Notes: generated by a model from the letters alone, not told the origin. Positions 1-11,244 are shown, numbered from the stretch's first letter. The stretch is DNA of 64,000 nt from Astrocystis sublimbata (GCA_022453515.1 JAJNNY010000049.1:1-64000); one strand, 5' to 3'. Numbers and translations are program-made.

Positions 1-807
1 GAAGCTTTTGTGGCAGCGTACCACCCTGATGACCCCAATCCTGATTGGGCCGACGATATACTGAGGCACCAATTTCTATCATCCAAGCTGCCAGCCGCGT
101 TGAAATTTCGCGCAATCATTAATGACTACCGGCTAAGCCCGCCCGGATTCTATGAAACATTCAAAGATTTTCTCATCAAGGTGATCATGATTCTCTTTAT
201 CGTGCGATGTGATCGCACTCGCGACCAACGACACGAATTCGACTTACTTGCCAGCGTGTATCTGACAGACGAGCCTAAGAACCAAGTCGTTGTCAATATT
301 TACACATACTCACCAGGTGTGGAGGAGGTCTCCGACACCATAGCCCGCTTCCATGGGGCGTTGGTTGGGCTGCACCAGCGCCACCGGGACATAGACAGCT
401 GGGATGACATAGCCTTTAGGTGGAATATCGATACCGATACTAGAGCATGGACTTCAACTATAATGTGCTGGGCATGCGAGCCAACTCCCAATCCAATACA
501 GGCAGGTCTCAACCGCAACAGGTTGCGAAGCATGAGACTTGGATGGTTTAGCCACGTGGATTCGCAACCACCTACGCCGGGACCAGATGACAGGGCAGCA
601 TTTCTGCGTTATTGGGAAATGAGGCGTGATGATATAAGTCGTTTCCGCTTTGAAGATATCACTCACTGTGATCCACGGAGAATGCCGGCACATCGTGTTG
701 CGATGGCAGATGTTGCGGTGGCAGATGATGAGATGGCAGATGTTGCGGTGGCAGATGATGAGATGGCAGATGATGAGATGTCAGATGAGGAGACAACAGA
801 TGAATGA
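1..807 (+). CDS. Unknown protein, 5' truncated mirror copy (left arm)
   Basis: This frame is open from the first base of the window and is identical to the C-terminal 268 residues of the gene at 6963-8261. It starts within WEAFVAAYHPDD and ends in a run of ADVAVADDEM-type repeats and an acidic tail. There is no start codon in the window because the 5' part lies beyond the edge. No domain is recognised. It exists only because of the palindrome, so if that is an assembly artefact this copy is not real. Confidence 0.6.
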   Translation, partial: EAFVAAYHPDDPNPDWADDILRHQFLSSKLPAALKFRAIINDYRLSPPGFYETFKDFLIKVIMILFIVRCDRTRDQRHEFDLLASVYLTDEPKNQVVVNIYTYSPGVEEVSDTIARFHGALVGLHQRHRDIDSWDDIAFRWNIDTDTRAWTSTIMCWACEPTPNPIQAGLNRNRLRSMRLGWFSHVDSQPPTPGPDDRAAFLRYWEMRRDDISRFRFEDITHCDPRRMPAHRVAMADVAVADDEMADVAVADDEMADDEMSDEETTDE

Positions 808-1297
808 TTACCCAGGGAGGGGCCGGAGAAACTAAGTAACCTAAGTTAAAAGATAAACAACAGCGACAACAATAGGACAGCGACCATGATAGGTAGCCAT
901 TGCTTAAGCAATACGTGATCTCTGAATCCTTTTTAGGAAATTTATTCTTACGTGAAGGTGTAAATTGCTCGGAAGGCATAATCAGTACTTAAGTAAGCAA
1001 TAAGTATTCCTTTAATTATGGAATAATTATAGAATAACCATTACATAATTAACAAACTGTCTTTAAATAACTATTATATAATTAAGTAATAAGAGAAAAT
1101 AAATAAGATATATTAATTTCTAAAGGGGATTCATATTTAATAGGTATAATTAAGACCTTGGAACTGTCTCATCTACTTTGTGTGGCACCTCGGCCCTCTT
1201 CCTTCCCCCTTTTCAATATCCGCAACCACAGCAGCTGTTTCCCTGTCTGCTAACCAGTCTGTCCTTGACTAAGGTTGGAGCCTTAAGGTTGTTCTGG
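808..1297. other. Intergenic, left arm: TIR copy and AT-rich tract
   Basis: This holds the mirror of the right-arm terminal inverted repeat at 891-985 and then an AT-rich tract rich in TAATTAT-like words. I see no gene. The mirror of this stretch is 6473-6962. Confidence 0.6.
891..985 (+). repeat. Left-arm copy of the 95-bp TIR
   Basis: This is the reverse complement of 6785-6879, the terminal inverted repeat of the element described at 6785-8625. Against the other TIR copy (8531-8625) it differs mainly by C-to-T and G-to-A changes, as expected after RIP. Confidence 0.75.
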
Positions 1298-2047
1298 TCA
1301 GGGGCGCAAGTCCAGGTCCACAGTCTTCTTGTCCTTTGCCGCTTCCTTCGCTTCCCAAATCCAACCTCGATGGTTCCACTTCGACCAGCCCGACAACCAT
1401 CCCAGAGGCAACCCCCCTTCTGGGAGGGATTTGAGTGCCTTCGATAGCGAGTCATGCTCGCTAGAACTTGAAGACAGTACCGTCTTCGTTCGAGAATAGA
1501 GCGTTTTTCGGGTATCAGACCAGATCCTCCAGACGATTCGCACCTTGCCCCAGGCGAGTTTATCGCCGTTGTCGCGGAACATCCCATCCACGGTCTTCTC
1601 AAATCCGATAGCCTTGTCGACATTTAGCTGCAGATTGTCCGTACCCATTCAGATCTCGACTTGGGCCTCCTCTTTCGTTTCGTTGTTCGTGTCGTCTTTT
1701 GTTTCGTCGTACTTGAAGTTCACAAAAAGATCTTCCCAGGCGGGACGTTTTCCGATTTCGATCAAATGGAACATTAGATAGAAAACGAATTCCTTGATGT
1801 GCCTCTGATGATGCGCAAGCAAGTGGCCAAACTGCGCGTCGATACCGTTGTCTCTCAACAGCTCCAACACCTCCCACCCTACCCTAAGTTTTTGTTCCTC
1901 GTTCTTGTCCTCTTCCTTCTTTTTTTCTGCTTGATCATTGATGACAGTTTGTCGCGACCCCTCAGGGCCAGTGTTGTAAGTGGCTCGAGATTCCATTGCC
2001 GGTCCCTCTGCGCCAGGCGTTGGCGGCACTTGTGGGTTATTGCTCAT
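1298..2047 (-). pseudogene. Unknown protein with in-frame TGA (left-arm mirror copy)
   Basis: Exact mirror of 5723-6472. Two open frames (132 and 116 codons) lie in the same frame, separated only by a TGA stop at 1649-1651, and the second starts with ATG immediately after it. See the right-arm entry for the protein description. Confidence 0.5.
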
Positions 2048-5000
2048 GTTGTATGGCAGGGGTGATGAAGTGGTCGGAAGTTCGAGAAACGAATAATTAC
2101 TGTATATGTGGTGTCGAATTTGAAACTTGAGCGATATCTTTGTAAGTCAGAACTGCTTATCAAAGAAGATGGTAGCGACGAGTGGTATTCATGTGCGGAT
2201 TTCCATCACACTTTATAGAAAACGGACAACTATTACCCTCGTCGGTGCTCGAGACCTGTGCTTAATACTAATTATGGCCTTTCTGCCTTTTCCTCAAGAT
2301 CATATAGATGAAACTTTGAGCATTTGGGAACGCGCTTAGCAAGCAAGGGGGGCTGTTTTGTGTGTAACCCATGCCCAAGGGTTGATTCACCTGCCGCCAA
2401 TCATGGCCTCCCTCAATAACAAACAGCCCGGATATCCTATCAATTGTCCGTAGTCAGGGACCCAAGTCGGGGGCTAAGTGATGCGTCACTGGAATTGGCA
2501 TTCGTGTTCAATGGACGAAGGGCGCCTGCAGTAAATCAAGACTGGATTCAATCATTCAGCTCTCGCAAATATGAAATAACATATTCATCGAGAGGAGACA
2601 CAAACACTGCTGATCACAGATCATGACATGCACCCACCTCTCAGCCTCAGCTCTAAAGATGTGACAACAACCTCCCTTGCGAGGTATGCATACGTATCGC
2701 GTAAGCTCAGCAGTCTTGCTGCACTGATTTCGATTACCGAGCCGCTATCGGAGTGAACATGATATGATATAGTAGCCCCCTGCGTATAAGAGCTCCCCCA
2801 AGATTTTGAAAGTCGCCAGTCCTTATGTAGCCAGGTTTACCCTACAGTTGACCCCTTGCCTGCTAGCTCCTGGGCGGCTGCGATCGAGGCTTCTACTACT
2901 TTGTATCTCCATCCATTTTGACAGTGGTATTATGCAAACTATACTGATTAGATGACGGTAGTATGTCGTATTTATTTCGTACTGTAGTTTCGTTAGCTCT
3001 TTGGATTGCCTTATCTTTTTTTTGCTTTGCTCAGTCTCGTGTATTCCGATACGCACTTATTCCAATCCTAAAGCTATTAAGATTAATATCCAACTAATAA
3101 CCCCCGACCTGTATTATTACATTTTTGCGGCGTAGCCCTAAACCAGCCCGTAATAGTCGATAGCTGGCAAATATCCATAAGTAACCACTTTAGTAAATCG
3201 ATATTAGAATATATGCCTTATTGCTTAAGTCTAAATCCGGGTCGCTATACTTTTAAAAACTGTTTATACCCCTTGCTCCCAGTGCGCCGTTGTAATATAC
3301 TTGGAGTTGGGTTATAGCTGGAGGATTGTCTGAAAGGTTCATATTCAGAAAGAAATTAGGTACGATAAAGAGATTATACTGTTTCGATAACATAATATAT
3401 TTATTTAGTTATATTTGAACGTATTGATCGAGCTAGTTAGGACTGGCATTATAGTATCGATTGGGATTACCAAATATAAGTAAGTTATACGTCAGGTCCT
3501 CTAGGTTTATAAATAGAATTTGCCCGGCAACCGATCTAGCATCCCTTACGTCTCTTTTGATAATAGGTAATACTGTAGTTATAAATTACGCCTCTATATA
3601 AGCATTATTATCTTTTTATACAAAGTCCTTAAAATCTCTTTGAGTTAAAAATAAAGGAGATAGAGACAGCTGTGGCTATTTATAACAAGGACTAGATCTC
3701 TAGGGCTTGGAATAGACTTTAATTTAGCTAATAATTCTCTAGGGCATAAAAGGGTTTATATCTTCCTAAAGCCTTTACTTTAGGCTAAAGGAATCTTTTC
3801 TATTTATATTTTTTTGAGTAACTTTTAAAGCTAGTTTTAGATTTTCCTTAGGTTTGTAATAATATTTATTATATTATTAATTTATTAATAAATATAAATA
3901 AATATTATTACAAACCTAAGGAAAATCTAAAACTAGCTTTAAAAGGTTACTCAAAAAAATATAAATAGAAAAAGATTCCTTTAGCCTAAAGTAAAGGCTT
4001 TAGGAAGATATAAACCCTTTTATGCCCTAGAGAATTATTAGCTAAAATTAAAGTCTATTCCAAGCCCTAGAGATCTAGTCCTTGTTATAAATAGCCACAG
4101 CTGTCTCTATCTTCCTTTATTTTTAACTCAAAGAGATTTAAGGACTTTGTATAAAAAGATAATAATGCTTATATAGAGGCGTAATTTATAACTACAGTAT
4201 TACCTATTATCAAAAGAGACGTAAGGGATGCTAGATCGGTTGCCGGGCAAATTCTATTTATAAACCTAGAGGACCTGACGTATAACTTACTTATATTTGG
4301 TAATCCCAATCGATACTATAATGCCAGTCCTAACTAGCTCGATCAATACGTTCAAATATAACTAAATAAATATATTATGTTATCGAAACAGTATAATCTC
4401 TTTATCGTACCTAATTTCTTTCTGAATATGAACCTTTCAGACAATCCTCCAGCTATAACCCAACTCCAAGTATATTACAACGGCGCACTGGGAGCAAGGG
4501 GTATAAACAGTTTTTAAAAGTATAGCGACCCGGATTTAGACTTAAGCAATAAGGCATATATTCTAATATCGATTTACTAAAGTGGTTACTTATGGATATT
4601 TGCCAGCTATCGACTATTACGGGCTGGTTTAGGGCTACGCCGCAAAAATGTAATAATACAGGTCGGGGGTTATTAGTTGGATATTAATCTTAATAGCTTT
4701 AGGATTGGAATAAGTGCGTATCGGAATACACGAGACTGAGCAAAGCAAAAAAAAGATAAGGCAATCCAAAGAGCTAACGAAACTACAGTACGAAATAAAT
4801 ACGACATACTACCGTCATCTAATCAGTATAGTTTGCATAATACCACTGTCAAAATGGATGGAGATACAAAGTAGTAGAAGCCTCGATCGCAGCCGCCCAG
4901 GAGCTAGCAGGCAAGGGGTCAACTGTAGGGTAAACCTGGCTACATAAGGACTGGCGACTTTCAAAATCTTGGGGGAGCTCTTATACGCAGGGGGCTACTA

Positions 5001-5722
5001 TATCATATCATGTTCACTCCGATAGCGGCTCGGTAATCGAAATCAGTGCAGCAAGACTGCTGAGCTTACGCGATACGTATGCATACCTCGCAAGGGAGGT
5101 TGTTGTCACATCTTTAGAGCTGAGGCTGAGAGGTGGGTGCATGTCATGATCTGTGATCAGCAGTGTTTGTGTCTCCTCTCGATGAATATGTTATTTCATA
5201 TTTGCGAGAGCTGAATGATTGAATCCAGTCTTGATTTACTGCAGGCGCCCTTCGTCCATTGAACACGAATGCCAATTCCAGTGACGCATCACTTAGCCCC
5301 CGACTTGGGTCCCTGACTACGGACAATTGATAGGATATCCGGGCTGTTTGTTATTGAGGGAGGCCATGATTGGCGGCAGGTGAATCAACCCTTGGGCATG
5401 GGTTACACACAAAACAGCCCCCCTTGCTTGCTAAGCGCGTTCCCAAATGCTCAAAGTTTCATCTATATGATCTTGAGGAAAAGGCAGAAAGGCCATAATT
5501 AGTATTAAGCACAGGTCTCGAGCACCGACGAGGGTAATAGTTGTCCGTTTTCTATAAAGTGTGATGGAAATCCGCACATGAATACCACTCGTCGCTACCA
5601 TCTTCTTTGATAAGCAGTTCTGACTTACAAAGATATCGCTCAAGTTTCAAATTCGACACCACATATACAGTAATTATTCGTTTCTCGAACTTCCGACCAC
5701 TTCATCACCCCTGCCATACAAC
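2048..5722. other. AT-rich palindrome core, no supported gene
   Basis: This contains the fold point near 3884. About 3060-4700 is very AT-rich, with many TpA steps and short stop-riddled frames, which looks like RIP-decayed transposon DNA. The 77-codon frames at 2823-3056 and 4714-4947 are mirror images with no recognisable similarity, and I do not call them genes. Confidence 0.6.
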
Positions 5723-6472
5723 ATGAGCAATAACCCACAAGTGCCGCCAACGCCTGGCGCAGAGGGACCGGCAATGGAATCTCGAGCCACTTACAACACT
5801 GGCCCTGAGGGGTCGCGACAAACTGTCATCAATGATCAAGCAGAAAAAAAGAAGGAAGAGGACAAGAACGAGGAACAAAAACTTAGGGTAGGGTGGGAGG
5901 TGTTGGAGCTGTTGAGAGACAACGGTATCGACGCGCAGTTTGGCCACTTGCTTGCGCATCATCAGAGGCACATCAAGGAATTCGTTTTCTATCTAATGTT
6001 CCATTTGATCGAAATCGGAAAACGTCCCGCCTGGGAAGATCTTTTTGTGAACTTCAAGTACGACGAAACAAAAGACGACACGAACAACGAAACGAAAGAG
6101 GAGGCCCAAGTCGAGATCTGAATGGGTACGGACAATCTGCAGCTAAATGTCGACAAGGCTATCGGATTTGAGAAGACCGTGGATGGGATGTTCCGCGACA
6201 ACGGCGATAAACTCGCCTGGGGCAAGGTGCGAATCGTCTGGAGGATCTGGTCTGATACCCGAAAAACGCTCTATTCTCGAACGAAGACGGTACTGTCTTC
6301 AAGTTCTAGCGAGCATGACTCGCTATCGAAGGCACTCAAATCCCTCCCAGAAGGGGGGTTGCCTCTGGGATGGTTGTCGGGCTGGTCGAAGTGGAACCAT
6401 CGAGGTTGGATTTGGGAAGCGAAGGAAGCGGCAAAGGACAAGAAGACTGTGGACCTGGACTTGCGCCCCTGA
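5723..6472 (+). pseudogene. Unknown 249-codon protein interrupted by in-frame TGA
   Basis: The ATG at 5723 opens 132 codons ending in TGA at 6119-6121. The next codon is ATG and the same frame stays open for another 116 codons to 6472, so the two parts look like one gene with a single nonsense codon. The N-terminal part is hydrophilic (Pro-, Glu- and Lys-rich, around KKKEEDKNEE), followed by a helical region containing RVGWEVLELLRDNGI and HLLAHHQRHIKEFVFYL. The second part is Trp-rich (WRIWSDTRK, GWLSGWSKW, GWIWEAKEA). I recognise no family. Alternatives are two adjacent genes, stop-codon readthrough, or a small intron removing the stop; I see no good donor and acceptor pair around the TGA. 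The mirror copy carries the same stop. Confidence 0.5.
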
Positions 6473-6784
6473 CCAGAACAACCTTAAGGCTCCAACCTTA
6501 GTCAAGGACAGACTGGTTAGCAGACAGGGAAACAGCTGCTGTGGTTGCGGATATTGAAAAGGGGGAAGGAAGAGGGCCGAGGTGCCACACAAAGTAGATG
6601 AGACAGTTCCAAGGTCTTAATTATACCTATTAAATATGAATCCCCTTTAGAAATTAATATATCTTATTTATTTTCTCTTATTACTTAATTATATAATAGT
6701 TATTTAAAGACAGTTTGTTAATTATGTAATGGTTATTCTATAATTATTCCATAATTAAAGGAATACTTATTGCTTACTTAAGTA
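6473..6784. other. Intergenic, AT-rich
   Basis: Mirror of 986-1297. It has AT-rich words such as AATTATA and no gene that I can see. It ends at the TA dinucleotide (6783-6784) flanking the TIR element. Confidence 0.55.
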
Positions 6785-8625
6785 CTGATTATGCCTTCCG
6801 AGCAATTTACACCTTCACGTAAGAATAAATTTCCTAAAAAGGATTCAGAGATCACGTATTGCTTAAGCAATGGCTACCTATCATGGTCGCTGTCCTATTG
6901 TTGTCGCTGTTGTTTATCTTTTAACTTAGGTTACTTAGTTTCTCCGGCCCCTCCCTGGGTAATCATTCATCTGTTGTCTCCTCATCTGACATCTCATCAT
7001 CTGCCATCTCATCATCTGCCACCGCAACATCTGCCATCTCATCATCTGCCACCGCAACATCTGCCATCGCAACACGATGTGCCGGCATTCTCCGTGGATC
7101 ACAGTGAGTGATATCTTCAAAGCGGAAACGACTTATATCATCACGCCTCATTTCCCAATAACGCAGAAATGCTGCCCTGTCATCTGGTCCCGGCGTAGGT
7201 GGTTGCGAATCCACGTGGCTAAACCATCCAAGTCTCATGCTTCGCAACCTGTTGCGGTTGAGACCTGCCTGTATTGGATTGGGAGTTGGCTCGCATGCCC
7301 AGCACATTATAGTTGAAGTCCATGCTCTAGTATCGGTATCGATATTCCACCTAAAGGCTATGTCATCCCAGCTGTCTATGTCCCGGTGGCGCTGGTGCAG
7401 CCCAACCAACGCCCCATGGAAGCGGGCTATGGTGTCGGAGACCTCCTCCACACCTGGTGAGTATGTGTAAATATTGACAACGACTTGGTTCTTAGGCTCG
7501 TCTGTCAGATACACGCTGGCAAGTAAGTCGAATTCGTGTCGTTGGTCGCGAGTGCGATCACATCGCACGATAAAGAGAATCATGATCACCTTGATGAGAA
7601 AATCTTTGAATGTTTCATAGAATCCGGGCGGGCTTAGCCGGTAGTCATTAATGATTGCGCGAAATTTCAACGCGGCTGGCAGCTTGGATGATAGAAATTG
7701 GTGCCTCAGTATATCGTCGGCCCAATCAGGATTGGGGTCATCAGGGTGGTACGCTGCCACAAAAGCTTCCCAGGACCATTTCAATATTGACGAGTCTGGG
7801 ACCCATCTACCTAATGCGCTAAGAACCTGCGATAGCTGTTCTTCGTGGCCGGGAATGGCATTGGTTTCTTGAGGGCTCGATACATCTGATGGGCTGGGGG
7901 CTTGTGCTAGTTGTTCTTCGCGGCCGAGAATGCCATTGGGTTCTTGCGAGCCCGGCGTGGCCTCAACGGCTGGTGGTATGGGGGGAAATTCATCTGAAGA
8001 ACTTGACGAACTTGCCATATTTCGTATCTCTGGTCTCGGTCGTCTCGGTCTTATCGATGGTCGCCATCGTCTTAATCGTCTTAATCGTCTTAATCGTCCC
8101 CATCGTCTCGATCGTCTCAATCGTTCCAATGCGCCACGGGCCGTCTGTGCTAGCGACGTTCTGCGGTCGGGACCAGGATTGGGTAATTGTTCAATTAGCG
8201 TGGCACTGGCGTCTGCTGGTGTGTCGGAGGGTTGATCTGACGACCTTTGCCTCGAAGCCATATTGCACGCGGCTATTTGATGTATGGAGTAAATATTTCT
8301 TTCGATAGAGGTGGGCAAGCAGGTAAGATGATGGAGATGGATGATCGAGGTAGATGGCAGAGTATCGAGGATGATGATCTGGGTAATGTGGTTGACCTCG
8401 ATGCTGTTCGGGCAATGCCTGGTTGATGCTTTCCAACATTCGCTCAAAATTGACCTAGGAAACAACGACCAATTACCTCACTCGAGCCATGAAAATAAGG
8501 TTACCTAGTCTGAATACTCAGGCAGGTGCTAGGTAACCATTGCTCAAGCAATACGTGATCTCTGAATCCTTTTCAGGAAATCTGTTCTTACGTCAAGGTG
8601 TGAATTGCTCGGAAGGCGTAATCAG
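6785..8625. mobile_element. TIR element with TA target duplication carrying one unknown gene
   Basis: Terminal inverted repeats of 95 bp lie at 6785-6879 and 8531-8625. They read inward from CTGATTAYGCCTTCCG, and both outer ends are bounded by TA (6783-6784 and 8626-8627), the target duplication typical of Tc1/mariner elements. The left TIR carries several C-to-T/G-to-A differences from the right one. The size (1841 bp) fits a Tc1/mariner-type element, but the single long gene inside does not look like a DDE transposase. It could be a cargo-carrying non-autonomous element or an element with an unfamiliar transposase. The palindrome's right arm ends inside this element at 7769. Confidence 0.65.
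6963..8261 (-). CDS. Unknown 432-aa protein inside TIR element
   Basis: The frame is open further upstream to 8465, but the first ATG is at 8261, with A at -3 and G at +4, so I start there. The N-terminus is Ser/Pro- and Arg-rich with a basic tract (RLRRLRRLRRW near residues 50-60) that could act as a nuclear localisation signal. A Ser/Pro/Glu-rich linker follows, with two similar segments containing REEQLAQ and HEEQLSQ. A globular part of about 230 residues (from WSWEAFVAAYHPDD) has a hydrophobic helix, FLIKVIMILFIV, near its start. The C-terminus is a short tandem repeat encoding ADVAVADDEM and then an acidic tail. I recognise no catalytic motif and no DDE triad. It lies between the two TIRs of the enclosing element, so it may be cargo or a diverged mobility protein. 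Confidence 0.6.
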   Translation of the reverse strand: MASRQRSSDQPSDTPADASATLIEQLPNPGPDRRTSLAQTARGALERLRRSRRWGRLRRLRRLRRWRPSIRPRRPRPEIRNMASSSSSSDEFPPIPPAVEATPGSQEPNGILGREEQLAQAPSPSDVSSPQETNAIPGHEEQLSQVLSALGRWVPDSSILKWSWEAFVAAYHPDDPNPDWADDILRHQFLSSKLPAALKFRAIINDYRLSPPGFYETFKDFLIKVIMILFIVRCDRTRDQRHEFDLLASVYLTDEPKNQVVVNIYTYSPGVEEVSDTIARFHGALVGLHQRHRDIDSWDDIAFRWNIDTDTRAWTSTIMCWACEPTPNPIQAGLNRNRLRSMRLGWFSHVDSQPPTPGPDDRAAFLRYWEMRRDDISRFRFEDITHCDPRRMPAHRVAMADVAVADDEMADVAVADDEMADDEMSDEETTDE

Positions 8626-9107
8626 TAAGCGGTGGCCCTTCAAATCTCATTCAAATCTTCGCACCACGGTCTTGGTTAACACAACACTGGAGATATGCTA
8701 GAAAACGGGGGTTGGTGTATGAAGGTAGAGCACATCTAAGCATCCACCTCAAGATTTAACAGGACGGTCATGCATGATTAGAAATTTGCGACTAGCTTTT
8801 GCATATCATCTCACTGGATGGAAGGAAGTGTTGTATAACCGTAGAGAGATACCTGGACGGATACATATCCATTAACAAACCCAAAAGGAAGTCTGCGCGT
8901 GAAGTCATCAATCGGTAGCCTGGCAGTGAGTGTAACATAAGAACTCAATCTCTAAAAAGTCTATACATATATACATACACGAAAAGGGGGTATCTCAAAT
9001 TCGCAATTTGCGTAGGGTAGCAGTGCCACCAACCTAACCTAACCTACCTTGCACGACGCCACCACACCACACCACATCACATCACGCCAAGTTGTGCTAC
9101 ACATACA
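8626..9107. other. Intergenic
   Basis: Contains the right-hand TA flank of the TIR element and the presumed 3' UTR of ALG7. I see no gene. A short ACCACACC/ATCACATC-rich tract lies near 9060-9085. Confidence 0.5.
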
Positions 9108-10592
9108 CTACACAGCGCTGCGTATGCTCCAGTTATCCTCGCGGAAGATGAGCAGCGCCAGCTTATGCCTCACGAACAAGCCAAAGAGGCCCACGAGCGT
9201 CTGCATGAGCGTGATCTCCATGGCAAGCACATCCTCTCTCCTAGGTCCCCTCCAGACAAGCCACAGATTGAGGATAGTAAAATTACTCGTCTCCTGTATG
9301 GCCCCATCGGCATCTTCTTTCATGGCGAGAAGCTTGAAGCGCGCCAGCAGGCGCAGGACCTGGGCGATGACGGGATGGGGCTGCTTGTCCTTCTCCCAGG
9401 TCGTGACGCTGGGCTCGAGCAGGCCGGTGCGGGCGTTGAAGTGCGGCAGTCGGTGGCGCGGGCAGGGGACGAGGCCGAAGAGCTGGGGCACCGAGTAGAC
9501 GAAGTTGAAGATCTGCGGGAGAAGCAGCAGGATCAGCGTCTTGGAGAAGTGGCCCAGGATGCTGACGACGACGAAGACCATGCCGGCGAAGTAGCAGTAG
9601 GTGTCGCCGACGAAGACGCGCGCCGGGTACCAGTTGTGGCACAGCAGGGCGAAGCTCACGCCTAGAAAGGGCAGCAGGAAGAAGAGCGAGAATAAGTGGC
9701 TGTCGGTCGCGGGGTGCGGGTATGGTGTGAATAGGTATAGGGCGTCGTTGAATACGAGGAGGAGCGCGATCACGATGCTTTGCGAGACTTCGATGCCGTT
9801 GATGCCGGCTAGGATGTTGATGCTGTTCGGGCTGAAGATACAGAAGAAGGCCATGTAGAGGTAGTATAGGATTCCGAGATCGAATAGTTCGCGGCCGACG
9901 TAGGGCTGGAGGAAGGTCGGTAGGACGATGGAGGTGACGCCGAAGTCGACGAAGTAGATGATGAGTAGCGGGATCGAGGCGAAGGCGGGGATGAAGAACT
10001 TGTGCCGCCAGCGGATGTCGAACAGGTCGTCGCCGATGCCGAGGAGGGTGATGCTCTGGAGGGAGATGATGGCTGAGAGGAAGGACGCCAGCTAGGAAGA
10101 ATAAGACTTGTCAGCGAGAACTCCAGGGCTTCAACACATAGGTGAAGAGAAACAACATACCTTGCTATGCGGGAACTTGTGCAACAACCTCCCCTTCTCG
10201 ACGAACTCGACATTCATGACCACATCCCGATTTCCACCACCACTAGTAGCGACCACGATATCCTTGTAGAACGGGAAGGGTATGAAGACGATGATGACGA
10301 GGATATAGACGATGGCGCAGATGGCGCCCATGCACTCGGGCAGGTCGTGGCTGTTGTTGACCTTGGACATGTCGCGGCCCTTCAGCCCGGCCTTGATGAA
10401 GGTCGGCCCCAGCCAGCGGATCGTCGCGTAGCAGGCCGCGAAAGCGAGGCCGCTGAGCGCAAGAGAGGCAACGAGAGGTTCGCCGTCGCCGTCGAGTGTC
10501 CGGACCAGCACGGCGAAACATGCGAGAGATAAAGCCGCGAGGTTGAAGGTCTCGGTGCGCGAGAGCGCCGTCGAGGCTACTTGATTGAACAT
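9108..10592 (-). CDS. ALG7: UDP-GlcNAc:dolichyl-phosphate GlcNAc-1-phosphotransferase
   Basis: Two exons, 10592-10161 and 10091-9108, joined across a 69-bp intron (GTATGT...CTAG with a CTGAC branch site), give 471 aa. The enzyme transfers GlcNAc-1-phosphate from UDP-GlcNAc to dolichyl phosphate in the ER membrane, which is the first committed step of N-glycan assembly and the target of tunicamycin. Family signatures are clear: SKVNNSHDLPECMG, the GIGDDLFDIRWRHK loop (Asp-rich and Mg-binding in this family), NSINILAGINGIEV and NWYPARVFVGDTY, set among about ten hydrophobic segments. The length is normal for fungal GPT. The start at 10592 is the first ATG of the frame. This is the expected single-copy housekeeping gene, and nothing suggests it is broken. 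Confidence 0.96.
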
Positions 10593-11244
10593 GTTGGCGG
10601 AGGAATGCGCATAGTTCGTCGGAGTCGTTTTACGTTTCTCGTTGCGCGCCTGAAGGTGACGATCGGGAGAAGGCGATTAGGTCTCAGAGAGCGAAGAGTA
10701 ACTGATGCGAAAGAACAGGAATCAAAGTAGAAAAACGGAAGAGAGATGAAGAGATGACAAGGTTTCACCTGATGGGCCGCATCGCGAGGTGGTTTGCTCG
10801 TGGTAGTGAGTGAGTGAGTGATTGGTGGTGGTGGTGGGGGTTGTTGCACGACCTCAAATTGGATGTTGTGAGTGGTAGGTTTAGGTTGTTGACGCTGTCA
10901 CAAGCAAGCAATTCAGCAAACCGTGTCCAAAACCGCAGCTAACCGTTTATCGGCATCGTGGCCTCAACCGCTGTCTTACAAGGCTGAAATTAGCCTAAGC
11001 TCCGCTAATCCCGACCCCTACACCCCTGTAGCTTACGGTACTGGATTAGCGGTACGCCAATGACGCCATAGGGGTCTTCCCGTCCCAGTTACATTCACGC
11101 TTTTACGTCTGTATTCCTCATTTCTCATATTCTATATTAATCCTACATCGCCCTTGAACTACTCGTTTTTCAGGGAAACACAAAAACTTCGCACCAGTTC
11201 ATGATACGTATGAGATCACACACAACTGGTCAAAAGGCACACGC
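10593..11244. other. Intergenic / ALG7 promoter and 5' UTR
   Basis: Separates ALG7 from the next minus-strand gene. A GGT-rich tract near 10823-10840 lies in the ALG7 leader or promoter. I see no gene. Confidence 0.5.

Larger units (their letters stand above)
1..7769. repeat. 7.77-kb near-perfect inverted repeat (palindrome)
   Basis: The left arm (1-3870) is the reverse complement of the right arm (3897-7769), with a loop of about 26 AT-only bases at 3871-3896. Every open frame in one arm has an identical mirror in the other, and their coordinates sum to 7770 all the way out to position 1. The only differences I found are five single-base indels in homopolymer runs, all within about 250 bp of the centre (near 3942, 3971, 4042, 4113 and 4138 on the right arm). 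The left arm is cut by the window edge, so the true outer end is unknown. It may be a genuine young palindrome or a fold-back assembly artefact. Confidence 0.95.

Noticed and set aside
2823..3056. 77-codon frame (and its mirror 4714-4947)
   Set aside because: Located in decayed AT-rich DNA, no similarity to any family I know, and present twice only because of the palindrome.
6791..7111. 106-codon plus-strand frame overlapping the left TIR
   Set aside because: It is the antisense of the short tandem repeat (HHLPSHHLPP pattern) at the 3' end of the unknown gene plus the TIR; composition is repeat-driven.
9165..9665. 166-codon plus-strand frame
   Set aside because: Antisense shadow of ALG7 exon 2.
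10823..10840. GGT-repeat tract in the ALG7 leader as a regulatory element
   Set aside because: Short simple-sequence tract; nothing supports function.
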